The notes: generated by a model not told the origin, from the letters alone. A stretch of 64,000 nucleotides of DNA from Bostrychus sinensis (GCA_020698575.1 CM036240.1:17416211-17480210), one strand, 5' to 3'. Positions 37,677 to 49,601 are shown, counted from the first letter of the stretch. Made by a program: numbers and translations.

Positions 37677-37989
37677 CTGGAAGAAGAAAAAGTGAATGTG
37701 TTGAGAAATTTAGCCCCACATAAATCACTTTGAAACAACAACAAATGCACTATTGGAAAAGATAAATGTGGAAACCATGCACTTTCCATGCCCTCGAAGA
37801 TTTCACATCACAAGTGTTAGTTTTTTAACATTGTGATTATATACAAACTGACCCTGAATGGTCAATCTACTATGTTTGCTATCACTGTATTGTTTGTTTT
37901 AACATGGAGAGCAGTCACATCATGCAGAGATGAAAGCACTGCAAATAATAATCAGTGTAAAATTTAAGTATATATGACTTAGTGCTTGT
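37677..37989. other. no gene seen
   Basis: Spacer without recognisable features; any upstream exon of the block at 37274-37676 is not apparent here. Confidence 0.4.
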
Positions 37990-38050
37990 ACCACTACTAC
38001 ATCTACGACTACTACTACTACAACTACTACTACTACTACTACTACAACTG
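37990..38050. repeat. (TAC/CTA)n imperfect microsatellite
   Basis: About 60 bp of ACTACT repeat with a few substitutions; degenerate CTA-type words continue to about 38210. Confidence 0.9.
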
Positions 38051-38225
38051 CTAATATCTCAACAACTAAGCTTACTATTCCTACCACTTTTAATATTGCT
38101 AATACTATTTGTGCTACTACTGGGGCTGCTGCTACCACTTTTGCTGCTACTTTGATTACTGCTACCATTGCTACTGCTACTATCACTGCCACTACTCTTA
38201 CTCCCCTTACTGTAACAACTGGGAC

Positions 38226-38325
38226 ATGACTATCCCTATGCCAAATCAATATGCAAATTACTGTACACTGGGAGGCAGATGATTTGCTGTGGAGACCACA
38301 GAAGGGAAAAGTCAGAAGGACTTTC
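38226..38325 (+). repeat. dispersed repeat, 'ggaagggcatc' family, copy 6 (3' part)
   Basis: Contains atgccaaatcaatatgcaaa, gatgatttgctgtggagacc and cagaagggaaaagtcagaagg, matching the 3' half of the copy at 5256. Confidence 0.6.
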
Positions 38326-39894
38326 TGTCCTGACACCATGTGCTGTCTACATTGAAAACCATGTGTAGAAAAACTAGGTTGTTACAGTGCATGCATTACA
38401 GACATTATTTACGCATCTTTTCAATGTTGTGACACAAGATCATTCACTGTACCCGGGTTTATTTCTCTTTCCCACTTTGATATAATATATATACAGTTCT
38501 ATTCAATATACTTCTCTCAATAGACTAAAAACACATAAAACATCTATAGGAAATACATAACATGCTGCTGGCATAAGCCTGGCTTCTATAGGAGTCTTCA
38601 AAGTCCATTTCCTCAGTCTGTAGTGTGTAGACAGAGCGGGTGGGAGGGGAAGGGTAAGTAATGTTGTAGGTGAAAGTACTTGAATAGTTCTAGCTTTTTA
38701 TTTCTGTCTGTGTAGAGCATTTAAAGTAGGATCAGAGACTGGTGAATAAGCCTTTCTGATGGTATGGATTTCTCTCCGGTGTCTCTTAGGCTGTGTGGAT
38801 CTGCTGGTGAGAGGTTGGACAGAAAGGGACTTATAACTGTAGCTTTAATTAGTTTTTTGCCGTTTGCTATAGGTTTCTAATGAAAGTTTTGTCATCACAG
38901 GCCCTCTGCACAAACACAGACCTGTGCCAAAGCATTAGATTGATTTCACATTTGTAAATATACAATATACAGACATGAACCATCATGATTAAGGGTAAAT
39001 AGTCTGTCCATTAAGCCGTTATGTTACACATTGGTAGTGAAGTTCCTTTACTGATCCTTTGTGGCTGCACGTTATTTTCTGAGCTATCTCTCAATGGTAC
39101 AGAAGTTTTTAAAAAACCCATGCTTCAGACCAAAATCTGGTCATCATTTCTTCTCTTTCTATTTCTTCTTGGTCCAGTACTGACCTTTCCTAAATATTTC
39201 ATTAAACTTAAACTTTTCTGTAGCCGCTAACCATTACAAAGTCTCACAAACTACTAACAAACCAACAAATCAATGCCAACAAATGATCTAATCTAATATT
39301 CAACACAGTTATGAATTTTCTTTTGACTTGATATTTATCCTCATAATCAAGGAACATAACATATTTACTTTCATAATAAAATAAAATTAAAGGAAGTATA
39401 ATTTACTAATTATCGTACTCTTTTTGAGCATGTAAACTTTAATTATGTGGCACTAAACTGAATGGTATAACTGCATAATGTATAGCAACTCCACTCTCTG
39501 CATAATTGTGATTTTGTGCACCTATAGACAGGATTACCTTGACAATTATCACTTTAATCATTATGTGAACTCAGATGTGATTGAGATGAAGCTAATTTTA
39601 CAAATTAATAAAGAATGAATGTGATAAATAGAGACTGAATATATAAAAGGTATCAGATTGTTCTATGAAAGCCATAAGTCAAGTGCCACTGAACAACTTA
39701 TTAAAGCGTACATAGCCTGGAGCTTATGCTTATCACACAAAAAGTACACTGTAATTATTATATCAAAAGTTTATCAGGGCAGTATGATGTTGTTTCAATA
39801 CATTTCAGGAATAAATACTAGCATTTCCTATTATTGTTGGGTGACTTTATAACAATCTTGAAGTTCTTTTTCAAGGCTGGTTTTTGAAGCTAAC
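38326..39894. other. no gene seen
   Basis: AT-rich intergenic DNA with only short, unsupported frames. Confidence 0.35.
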
Positions 39895-40225
39895 TCGTAC
39901 ATACTGCATATTTGTTGGTTTGTTTGTTGGTTAGAGTAGAAGACAGATCACTGAAAATGTCTTCTTCAAATTTTTATAAATTTTTGGTCTGGATCTGGAA
40001 CATCATCTGGATCATTGTGAGATTGGGCCAAGGATATGCTAATTCCAGCCACAAGTGGTCAGTACAGGAACACATTATTACTTTGAGTTAATTCTTTTCC
40101 TTATGCTTAGTGGCTCAATAGATAGAGCACGTACTTAGAAGATCCCCAGCTTGAATCCATTCTTTCCTATCTTTACCATTGCAAGTTAGGGCCAAAGCCT
40201 TGGTGGAGGTTTATGCCCCTACATT
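39895..40225 (+). repeat. decayed dispersed repeat with a tRNA-like segment, copy 2
   Basis: Parallels the block at 10920-11400: tttgttggtttgtttgttgg, gggccaaggatatgctaattccagccacaa, gtggctcaatagatagagcacg (A-box-like), cttgaatccattc (B-box-like) and gggccaaagccttggtggagg. Confidence 0.4.
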
Positions 40226-42297
40226 TTTCTTTATTATAAACAAAGATCTATGTTTTTGCAAATGTAAAACAAGCACAAAACATAGCCAACTTTATGAAAT
40301 GTCAAATGTTTGGATTATCCAACAAATTGAGCATGTATGAATATTTATGTGCCAAAATAAACTGTCTCCTGTTGTTCGATGTTAACTACACATGCTGACA
40401 GCCCATAAATTAATTGACCACATACTGCCTCCTTTTATAAAATGAAATGCCTTGACGCCCACAGGCTAAGTAAACAGTATCGAGCTGTGTTCATTATGTC
40501 AGGAGCCATTAATTTATTGCCAGCTTTATACTGAAGGTGTTATCACAAACCTGGCAATCGAGCTGAGAGGAACAGGGAACTCACGATTTTATCTCGCTGG
40601 GAGACTCCAAAACAAATCAGCCGAAAACTTATTTTTTCTGCATCATCACTATCACATCATGTTACAGGAGAGACATAATTTTGTGTTTACTGATAAGATG
40701 CTTATTAGTCCTAACATTGTTCAGGATGTAGATTGCTGCCACTCTGTAGGCAATTCAATCAGAGCTTCAATCAATTATTGAGGGAGGCATTTTATAATTC
40801 TCTGTCTGTCCCACACATGTGGTAACATCCCCGCGGGACCCTCTGAATGATTCATAGTTCACACCATTGACTACAGTAATACCATCGTAAGCCTTTCTTT
40901 CATCTCCACAGGGCAGAAATAGTCCAGTCCATTATTCTAATTTCTAAACTGTGCAGATGTATAACACAGAACAAACAAAAAAAATATCTGGACAGCACTT
41001 CCTATACAATAAGGAAAACATTTTACTTACTTGATAACATAGTCATTTCATCTGCCAATCACTCATTTAATATGAGGGACTTCTCCCACTATAATTTTTC
41101 AGATGTGATCTCATGCATCAGTAAGTTGAATTACTGTAAAGCTACTTTAAAGTAAGGTTAATTAACTGTAAAGCTAATTTATAGTAAGGCTGAACTACCA
41201 TAAAACTGATTTACATGGAGTTACTATAAATAATATTTCTGTAACGCTTCTGGCAAAAAAACAGTTTATTGTAAAAGGAGGCTGTGGAAAACAAGCACCA
41301 GTGGGTACTTCATACAAACATTTACCAAAGTGCAACTTACAGCCAACATTGTAGTTGGTGTGAGCTTAGGACTTTGGGATAAAGATGTCCCTCTGGAACA
41401 TTTAGATTTAGTGGTGGTAAATGCCTGCGGTAAAGTGAACACTTTTTCAGTTGAGAGCTGGACAATATGGAGTGAACAGCCATAAGAGTCCTGGTGAGAC
41501 AGAGGAGGTGAGTGCGGGGGAGTGATGAGGCGTGATTGGTGTGTTAGCAGATTGGATCTAAATGTGAGAAAAAAAGCCTTAAGGCTGGTGTCCATCCGGG
41601 AAGCTTTGTTTCACAGCTCCCTGCTTCTCCCTTTACTCCTTTTTTCTCTGCATCATTTCTATTCTGATGCTCAAAGATGTAGAGGTTATTTACATTTTTT
41701 CTCTCATTCCTCTGCTGCTTCTCCAAAGCTTTGCGATGCCTTGGATGATGATGGAAGCCCTGGCACACAGAAATGGCAGCAATATCAGAATCCCCACTGG
41801 TGCCGTGTGCATGAGCGTATGTGTCTTTGAAATCCCAGCAACAGGAAGCTTTTCCCTGCAATGAACTAGCCTCCTACTGTACTTTGTGTCTTTTCTTTTC
41901 CAGTATAACATTTTTGTAATCAGTTTGTCACGCGAACGATCCGTGGAGCTCATACCACCCCCATTAGGCACATTTCTGTGGCAAAACATAACCCAAGTGC
42001 ATGATTTCAACATCAGCACACATCAGCAGCAGCTGGAGTGGTTTGGGATGCTATCACAGAGATTCACAGCTCCATCTTGCTTTTAGTTTATTTCAGTCAT
42101 GTGATTATGTCAAAAAATAATAATTTGGCTCCCATTTAAAGCATTAAGACTAACATAAAATGGTTGCTTACTTCTGAAAGATTTCTGTTTTCACAAATAT
42201 TACTTTTGGTAATTGCTTAAGTCAGTTTGATGTCAAGTTTTAAAACCAGCACAGAAGGGAGCTAATATTTATTTTCATATACTGTATCTTTATTCAT
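40226..42297. other. no gene; candidate regulatory block and a 32-bp minisatellite
   Basis: 40375-40865 is rich in TTAATTA-type words and non-repetitive, resembling conserved noncoding DNA. 41122-41238 is an imperfect tandem repeat of about 32 bp (units begin taagttgaatta, taaggttaatta, taaggctgaact). No supported coding frame. Confidence 0.35.
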
Positions 42298-42425
42298 TCA
42301 TTCATTTAGGCAGGGTCTCTGCACAATGGCCAGTTAGCCACAGGGCTGACACTGACACTGAGAGACACAACATTCACTCTCAAATTTATTCCCTAGGGGC
42401 AATTTAGATAATTCACCCAGGTTCA
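42298..42425 (-). mobile_element. fragment of the tRNA-derived SINE, reverse orientation
   Basis: attcattcatttaggcaggg, caatggccagttagccacaggg, cactctcaaatttattcc and ggggcaatttagataattcacc are the reverse strand of the SINE 3' body. Confidence 0.6.
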
Positions 42426-43664
42426 TTCATTCATTTTGGCAGGGGTCACAGCTGGCTAGTATGGACTCACCAAAAAGATTATTATTACTATTATCATTAT
42501 TATTGTTATTTTGTAAAAAGTGACATGTTTGTTAAAATCCCTGAAGCCATAATTAGCTTGAATGTTGATTAAAACAGAGCTACCTGGGAGTGACGTGGAC
42601 ATTTGCTTTCACTAATGACTGTGACGAATGAGATGTCAGATTTAGAGTAATCCTGATTTACAACCATCTTCTCTGGGGCAGTAAACATCTCATGAGTCAC
42701 ATAGGGTAGGGGTGTTGAAAATTTATTTTGAATCATATAAGTTTTTGTTTTTTAATCAAATTAATTAAATAGATTGAAAAAGCTGAAAAATATTTTTTTA
42801 CTGCACTAATTGAACCATCCCTCACTGCTTTTAGCCTGTCCTTAACCTACTGAAAGAGAATTTTATGTTTTGCAATATCAAATGATTTGGCACAAGAACT
42901 AGAAAAATTAATGTTTGTTTTGTTTACCTTGTCTTCATGTGTTACGTACATAATCTTAAACCCACTTTTTTGGCAAAATCTGTAACACCACCCTCCATCT
43001 GAAACAAATCAAATAATGAGTCTGTATTCACAATAGTGACCCCCAAGAATCAGAATTGAATCGCCTGACAATGAAAGATTCACACTGTAATGGAGGATAT
43101 TCCTGATTGAGATTATTATGTGCTGTATTTCCTGTCTGTGGGAGAAATATTTCTGGAAGTGGTCCAGAGCCAGTTCTTTATAATCAGAGTAATAGCTGGT
43201 GCGACAGGGAAACATCTGGCACAGAAACTGTTTACCTGCATCTGACAGTCTGTTTTTAATGTTAAAGAGCTGCAATTAAAAAGCCCTTGAGCTTGAAATT
43301 ACACAGCTTTCTATGTGTAACGGACCATTGAGGTGTCAGCAAGGATATACAGTATAATTCTAATGAACAATCCCTATTACTTTGTGTTCAATCATATTAA
43401 TGTTTGGGAACCATGTAACTTTGCTGTTTTGCTTGCACTGTCGTAAAAACTCATGAGTACGGTTGACTCCTCAATGTGGCTTGACTCTTGTTTTCTTATT
43501 TCTCTGCCTTTTAACCACGCTGCCATGACAAAAATCATAGAAATAGAGGTACAGAGAGCTTTATTTACCCTGCAACAACTCATTTAGTCATCATAATGTC
43601 TCCAAAGCTGTTTAATTAAAGAAACATAAATAGTTGCATTGTGCCCCTTTGACATGCAGATGGT
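42426..43664. other. no gene seen
   Basis: AT-rich intergenic DNA. Confidence 0.4.
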
Positions 43665-44175
43665 CAGAGGTGAAAAATTCAAAGTACACTTACTACAGTT
43701 ATTACTCCACAAACAAAACTGAACTTACTAAAAGTATTTAAAAGTAAAGAAAGTACTTGGCGCTACTTCCACCATCACTACTATTGTCACTACTCCTACT
43801 TCTTTTAATGCTACTACTACTACGACTGCTACTGCTCTTAATACTACTACTGCTACTGTTCAGGTAGTTGCTCTTACTATTACTACAGTCACTACTACTG
43901 CTACTTTTGCCACCACTATGTACTGTTACTCCAAAGATCTCAGATGCTCAAAAACTTGTTACTTGAGTAAAAGTTTAAAAAAGTATTAAATGTAACATTT
44001 ACTCAAGTAGGAAGTACTAGTTACTTCTTTTAGTGCTACTTCTATCTCTATTACTATCATGGCTACTATTAATGCTACCAGCACAACTATCCCTACTAAT
44101 AGTGCAACTACTAATACCACTGCTACTACTACACCTGCTATTATTATCACCATTATTACTCTCCCTACTATTACT
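43665..44175. repeat. 'acttgagtaaaagt' repeat with embedded CTA-type trinucleotide arrays, copy 2
   Basis: Starts cagaggtgaaaaattcaaagtac, then alternates stretches of tacttgagtaaaagttt and aaagtaaagaaagtact with imperfect CTA/ATTA arrays (43775-43915 and 44033-44175). The association of the two components recurs at 44800-45060. Confidence 0.5.
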
Positions 44176-44799
44176 CTAACCATGCACTTTGCCACTGGGA
44201 TGCAAAAACATTACTGTTTCTATTCCCATTCCTCCTATAAAGTGCTTTGTTAGAGATTTGATAGTATAAATAGAAGGAAGAGGGCTTCTCAAGGCTGTTC
44301 ATTAAAAGGCCATTAATCATGAAACTGTTTGCTGCCTGTCAGGATGTGAGAGAGACCAACTTTTTCACGTAAACACACAAGGTTATAGCTGCCTTTCACT
44401 CAGCGGAAATTACAAGAAGGAATATATATTTTAAAACATTTGAAAGTGTCTCAGAAGTTTATGCGTCAGTCTGAGAACTTTGAGAGCTTTGAAGTCGATT
44501 TGAAGGAAAAATCAATGCAAAACATTGATCAAAGGCCAGATTCAGTTTGGCATAAAACCTGCTGTAAATATCTGTTGTCTGTAGGGGAGGATTTTTTATG
44601 TTGTCGTACCTTTGACTTCAGTTTAAATCACACTTTATAAAGCTCAGAGGAAATGTGTTTGTTTTCACAGAATAAATTTAGACCTGTTTCTTTTTCCTCT
44701 AGCTCCACCCAAAGGCCAGATCATGCATTTAACTCTTAATTAAATATGATTTGTATTTGGCAATGTAAAGAATGATTTTATTTTATTTTTTTACAGAAG
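44176..44799. other. no gene seen
   Basis: No coding frame with support. A frame at 44440-44640 has no recognisable domain. Confidence 0.35.
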
Positions 44800-45060
44800 T
44801 GGAGGAAATATAAATATTTTAAAAATACTCAAGTACAAGTAAAAGTATTCAACACAATTATTACCTGAGTAAAAGTATTTTAATTTTTTTGTTGTTGTTT
44901 TTTACTGCTACTGTCTCCAAACTCAGGGCCTAGGAACCTAGGACCTACTAATTACAAGGCAAGCATGCTGTCCACTTTGCCAACAACAGTTTTTAAAACT
45001 TTAAAATTTGCTAAAGTAAAAGTAACATTTGTTACTCAAAAATGTACTTGTATGTAGTTT
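44800..45060. repeat. 'acttgagtaaaagt' repeat, copy 3
   Basis: Contains actcaagtacaagtaaaagtatt, cctgagtaaaagtattttaa, a short tactgctactgtc array and taaagtaaaagtaacatttgttac. Confidence 0.5.
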
Positions 45061-45075
45061 TAGAAAATGTTCTTA

Positions 45076-45240
45076 AGGGCGCCTCGGTAGCTAACTTGGC
45101 AGAGCCCAGAGCCTGTCCCAGAGTGGCCTGGGTTCTAATCCCTGCTCTGGCCAGTTTGTCCCATGTCATTGCCCTCTTTCATCCTAATTTTCTCTCTCTC
45201 AAAAATCTTAGTTTCCACATAAGATTTTTAAATGATAAAA
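45076..45240 (+). mobile_element. tRNA-like SINE head
   Basis: gcctcggtagctaacttggcag contains an A-box-like word (tagctaacttgg) and, about 40 bases on, a B-box-like ggttctaatccc. The tail is T/C-rich and does not match the other two SINE families. It is not a functional tRNA: no cloverleaf that I can draw closes properly. Confidence 0.4.
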
Positions 45241-45339
45241 TGTAAATTGTTGCATTGATGGGAATACAGTTAAACTTGAACAATGTGTATAACTAACAGG
45301 ATTAGTATTGCATTATATATGTATACAAGTAAACATACA

Positions 45340-45340
<1 letters not shown>

Positions 45341-45422
<82 letters not shown>

Positions 45423-45424
45423 TT
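45341..45424. repeat. (TA)n microsatellite followed by T run
   Basis: 65 bp of TA then 20 T residues (45405-45424). Confidence 0.95.
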
Positions 45425-46042
45425 GATTGATAAACTGTTCAAATCTCAGCTGTGAAAGGCCCATATGCTCAGAACATCTAATTGACTCTAGACCAATAAT
45501 AATTCATATTAACATTAACCATCACATGTTTAGTAGAACACAAATGTTTAGTTGTTGAGTGTTAGAGTTGTGCTCATCACTATCTGTCTTTTGTGTCTCT
45601 CACATTGTATTGTCACCAAGGTGTGCCTTCAAGCCCTGAACACACAAGCGCTTACGGTACATGTGTAGTTCTAGTCTAGACTCACACAGTAGTTACAATG
45701 CTGACATCTGCTGTCTGGAAATGAAAACTACAACCTTATACTAAGTACAATTCTGAGGTTTTAAAACTAACAAATAAGAATAAAGAATAAACATGTTAAT
45801 TGAGTATTTTCACGTTAACACAAAAGAATGATGTTTACTGTTGATGACAAGAATGATGAAAAGTGTTTACTCTAAATGATGCATTCTTTACCACACAACA
45901 CACACAAGCCTGTTATAGAGAAACAATCATATTAGTATTTTAGTAGTAGTAGTTGTAGTAGTAGTGGTGGTAGTGTGTAGAAGTAGTACAATATTATAAA
46001 ACATTGGAAAAGTTATTTTTGTAGTGCAATTCAAAGTTAAAC
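45425..46042. other. no gene seen
   Basis: AT-rich spacer with a short TAG-type trinucleotide array at about 45940-45975. Confidence 0.4.
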
Positions 46043-46360
46043 TACGCTGCAAAATATGAATTTCTGTTTCAGAATATTAATGTTAATTTGAGTAATTTTT
46101 ACTAGTTTGGATTAATTTAGGCTACTTATTAGGCTAGATATTAGACTTGTTTCAAGGTTATTGTTGTGTTGTTGTTGTTGTTGTTTTTTTTTTTGTATTG
46201 TTTTTTGATGGTTTTTTTTTTTTCATATTTAAGCAAAATTGTCTGCCAGTGGAGTAAGATACACTATATTTCTCAGATGAACTAATACTTTTGGCAATAC
46301 ACCTTGAAACAAGCCAGAAATGTCTTGAAACAAGTCAAATAATCTGTCCCAGTACAGTTT
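46043..46360. mobile_element. MITE-like repeat, 'cttgaaacaagtcaaa' family, copy 1
   Basis: Begins cgctgcaaaatatg and contains gagtaatttttactag, agacttgtttcaag and gaaatgtcttgaaacaagtcaaataatctg. The block at 49602-49780 is related. Confidence 0.5.
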
Positions 46361-46385
46361 TTCTCAATTGGTCTGAAAGTCTCCC

Positions 46386-46575
46386 CAGCAGAGGGGGCAC
46401 TTTCCTAGGTTACAGTGTGTCGACCTAGAGGAGGTCCTGGAGCCAGTAGTCTGGTACTCAGAGGGGCTGGGAGGGCCCACGCCCTCCACAGCAGAGGAGG
46501 CCCTCTCCTGGGTTGCAGTGTGTGAAACCCCCCCTGGGCCTGGAGCCAGTTGTCTGGTACTCAGACTTTCAACTC
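46386..46575. repeat. tandem duplication, unit about 103 bp
   Basis: cagcagagggggcactttcc..gggttacagtgtg..cctggagccagtagtctggtactcaga (from 46386) recurs from 46489 as cagcagaggaggccctctcctgggttgcagtgtg..cctggagccagttgtctggtactcaga. Two diverged units are present, the second partial. It is GC-rich compared with its surroundings. Confidence 0.75.
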
Positions 46576-47954
46576 ATTTACTGAAACCTGGTTCCATTCA
46601 ATCCTTTTCTTCAAACTTATATTTCAATAGAATTATCAGTTTGCAAATCATTTAGAACATTTGTTATCATTTCACACAGTTTTCAAACTCTTTCTCAAAA
46701 CTCTTCACACAGCTCTCACACAGACACACAGCTTCACTGAATTCACTTTGTTTGGCCAATACAGTAGTCTGTTTTCCAAATGGAAAGGGACTTTGGCCAA
46801 AATGCTGTCTCTTTAAATATAGAAACTGAAACATAGCTGCAAAAATATAACGTTTGTGAGCACTCAGCATCTGATTACAAGGAAATGACTTCTGTTTCAG
46901 TGGAATCAGGAATCAAAGGGAAAGGGGTCTCGGCAGAGAGTCAGGGGCAAGACATAATATATAGTATATCCTTATAGAAAACTATATTTTTTTCATTATT
47001 ATTATTATTTTTTATTTATAAAAAATAAATCATAAGGACTGAGAACATCTGTTGAGGTTGGATCTGTTTCTCAAGAGGATTTTCCCAGCAGCCAGCACAA
47101 GAGGAGAAATACATACTCTTTTTCTTTATCAGAATAAACACATTTTCATTATTGTTACCAATGCTCCCACTGACAGTGGTAAAGATGTCAGGATGAAGAA
47201 TAAAGCAAATGCCCCCTGCTTCAGTTTGCTGTACTGTCATGGTTATTTCTTACAGTAGACCTACTACAGTATAAAGAATACACCACTGCAGGTTTACAGC
47301 GCATCATAGTAACCAAAGACTTTTGTAAAATAATGTACAGCACAGTACAATACGTAAATGAGTAAAATGCACATTCTATATTTATGTAAAAATATTTTGT
47401 CTATATTTTTTTCTGTTTCAATATGAAAACAGTCAGGTTTTCAGTTGTGAGAAAGCCACAGTCTCCTGTTCATTTGTTTGTGTGAAGTATAAACCCTAAA
47501 TGCTCACTGCACTAAATCAGTAAGAGCTGCACTCACTGAGAGCAGGACTCAGAGTTTTGAGCTGCTGTGTCAAATGAGTGAATGTGTGCATGTTTGATCA
47601 AGGGATATTTTTAAGAGTTTTGATTACAGAACAACATTTTGCAATAAAAAGCCTTTGTTTTGAGAACCTGAAATCATTTATTTTTTATTTTTTGTGTGAC
47701 CTGTTTAGCAAATGACAATTCTAAATGAAGAAATGTGTCAAAATGATTGTGGAAACTGTAATTTAATGGTGTGCTTCTGTATTAGTAATGGTAGCAGTAC
47801 TACATACTTACATACAGTAAAGTATATGGGAGTCAATTCTGTAATTTCATGACCATCAGTGTCAACAAAACACTGAAAACTACAAAAAGTCAGTAAAAAT
47901 CTCTATAACCTCATTGCAATAACAAGCACTGAACACACTTCTTTTAATGACATT
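46576..47954. other. no gene; region downstream of the TAAR gene
   Basis: Intergenic. On the minus strand a cluster of AATAAA words near 47670-47690 could serve as the TAAR polyadenylation signal. Confidence 0.35.
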
Positions 47955-49349
47955 TTACAGTACTCTGGCTTCACATGAGTCTGTCTTGAGTATTTGAAGT
48001 GTAAAAATAAGTTTCACAGACTTTCTGAACCATGGATAACAGAATACATAGATGATGGGGTTTATACAGGAGTTAAAATATATGAGCCACAGCTCAGCCT
48101 CTCCAGATGAGGCTCCAAACAGGTTGTTGTCTGCTGCCACTGTAAAACAATAATACGGACAAGAGCAAAGCAAGAAAACTATAACCAGAAGACCCAATGT
48201 TTTAGCTGCTTTCATCTCCGATTTCTGAATTCTTATGGCTACTGGTCCTAGAGTGATAGAAGTAACTTGAGATTGCATTGCCCGGGCCTGGGACACTGCC
48301 ACTACAAAAACTCTCATGTATAAATAGGTAATGACAGTAATAGGAGCCAAAAAAGTGACAACAAGATCTACAACTCCTTCTGCATAATTCACAACAAGCA
48401 CGCACTCTCCAATACAGGAATTATATACGTCAGGTTGTTTGAGTAGATCTCTTAATATCCAACTAGCGTGAACAGTAGAAAAGACCCAACACAGAAAAAT
48501 ACAGACTGTTACGCGTTTTACTGTGACTTTGGTCGGGTACATCATGGGGTCACAAATGGCCATGTACCGATCGACTGATATGAGAATCATATTTCCGACT
48601 GATGCACTAACAACAAGAAAGCTGGAAAAGTTATTGAGAGCGCATGCAAAGTGACCCAGGTACCAGCAGCCTTGGTAGTAGAAAATCTGAAGAGGCATCT
48701 GCAAAAAACCCACAAGAAAGTCTGAGACAGCCAGAGAGAGGAGCAGGAGGTTGGTGCAGGTGTGGAGCTGCCTGGAAAATACAATAAAATACATGCATAA
48801 ATATATTAAAATATTTACTTTAGACTAAATAGCACCTATTTATAAACACACATATCTGTTATATATAGATTGACTAACATTATAATTATAATTCCAACAG
48901 TCAATTCTTTAATTAATTAATTAATTAATTAATTAATTAATTATTATTTATTTATTTATTATTTATTTATTTATTTATTTATTTTTACTGTGATTAATAA
49001 AGCCTTAAACTTTGGATAAAAGATTATCCAAATATTTGTAATTATATTGCAGTGTTAAAAATGGTTATCAGATAATACCTATGAATATACATTCTGTGCA
49101 TATAAACGACCCATAAGATGAAGCTGTATAAAAGCAACAGTAAAACAATATTATCGATAAGTAAAACTGCTCAAAGTGCCTGAAATGGTAGATGGAGATG
49201 ATCACGAGCAGGTTCAGAACAACAGTGATAATAGTGATAGAGGACAGCAGAGTGTAAATGATTGTGGCCTCAGAGTCGAAGCGTGGGATCTTCTTGCAGG
49301 AGTTGTTGGACAGTGGAAAGCACAACTCGTCCTCTTCTGGTGTGTCCAT
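47955..49349 (-). CDS. trace amine-associated receptor (TAAR), teleost class III type, two exons
   Basis: A class A GPCR of olfactory neurons that detects amines. Exon 1 (49349-49180) encodes a short N-terminus with a glycosylation sequon (NNS) and TM1; exon 2 (48771-47955) encodes the rest. Joined, they give 328 residues, a normal TAAR length. Family marks are SVDRY after TM3, C in TM3 and in loop 2, and FNSCINPIIY then CYPWFRKSVKLI, the TAAR signature in and after TM7. Counting from DRY and from the TM5 proline, position 3.32 is Ser while 5.42 is Asp (the D of VVDLVVTFLAP). Loss of Asp3.32 with Asp5.42 is known for teleost class III TAARs, in which the amine binds the TM5 acid. TM6 has CSCPYY, so the usual Trp6.48 is Ser. 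The natural exon 1 end needs a GC donor (49179-49178), giving HFRQLHT; a GT donor at 49167 would add four residues in frame. The acceptor is TTTTCCAG. No stops or frameshifts. Confidence 0.88.
48772..49179 (-). other. TAAR intron, probable GC-AG
   Basis: A 408-bp AT-rich intron containing an AATT/TTTA microsatellite (48910-48984). The donor reads CAG|GCACTT and the acceptor TTTTCCAG|GCAG. An intron near this position, just after TM1, is known for many teleost TAAR genes. Confidence 0.65.
48910..48984. repeat. (AATT)n then (TTTA)n microsatellite
   Basis: Two tetranucleotide arrays side by side inside the TAAR intron. Confidence 0.95.
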
Positions 49350-49601
49350 GATGTAACAGGAGGGACAGGGAGAACACTGACTCTTAAAACTCTCAGATCA
49401 GAGGTTTGTTCATCTTCTCTCTACACCCAAATCATACAACACACACGTCACACTCAGCTCTGTTTCAGAAACCAATCAGATTACTAATAAGCAGCACATA
49501 CAGTACATACTGTAGTCATGTGAGAACATTATTGGCCTCCATGGGCTCTTTGTGTGAAATGCTGTGTTCAGCCAAATGTGTGTCTGAGCACTAAATTCAT
49601 A
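49350..49601. other. TAAR 5' flank
   Basis: Upstream region of the TAAR gene (minus sense). No clear promoter element stands out. Translation probably starts at the ATG at 49349-49347, the only one that opens directly into the TAAR N-terminus. Confidence 0.4.

Noticed and set aside
37920..38339. Minus-strand frame with a long Val run
   Set aside because: It is the translation of the CTA-type microsatellite and of a dispersed repeat.
45076..45145. A tRNA gene
   Set aside because: The A- and B-box words are present but no cloverleaf closes; treated as a SINE head.
48202..48784. Alternative minus-strand frames inside the TAAR exon
   Set aside because: They overlap the seven-helix receptor frame in other phases and have no family match.
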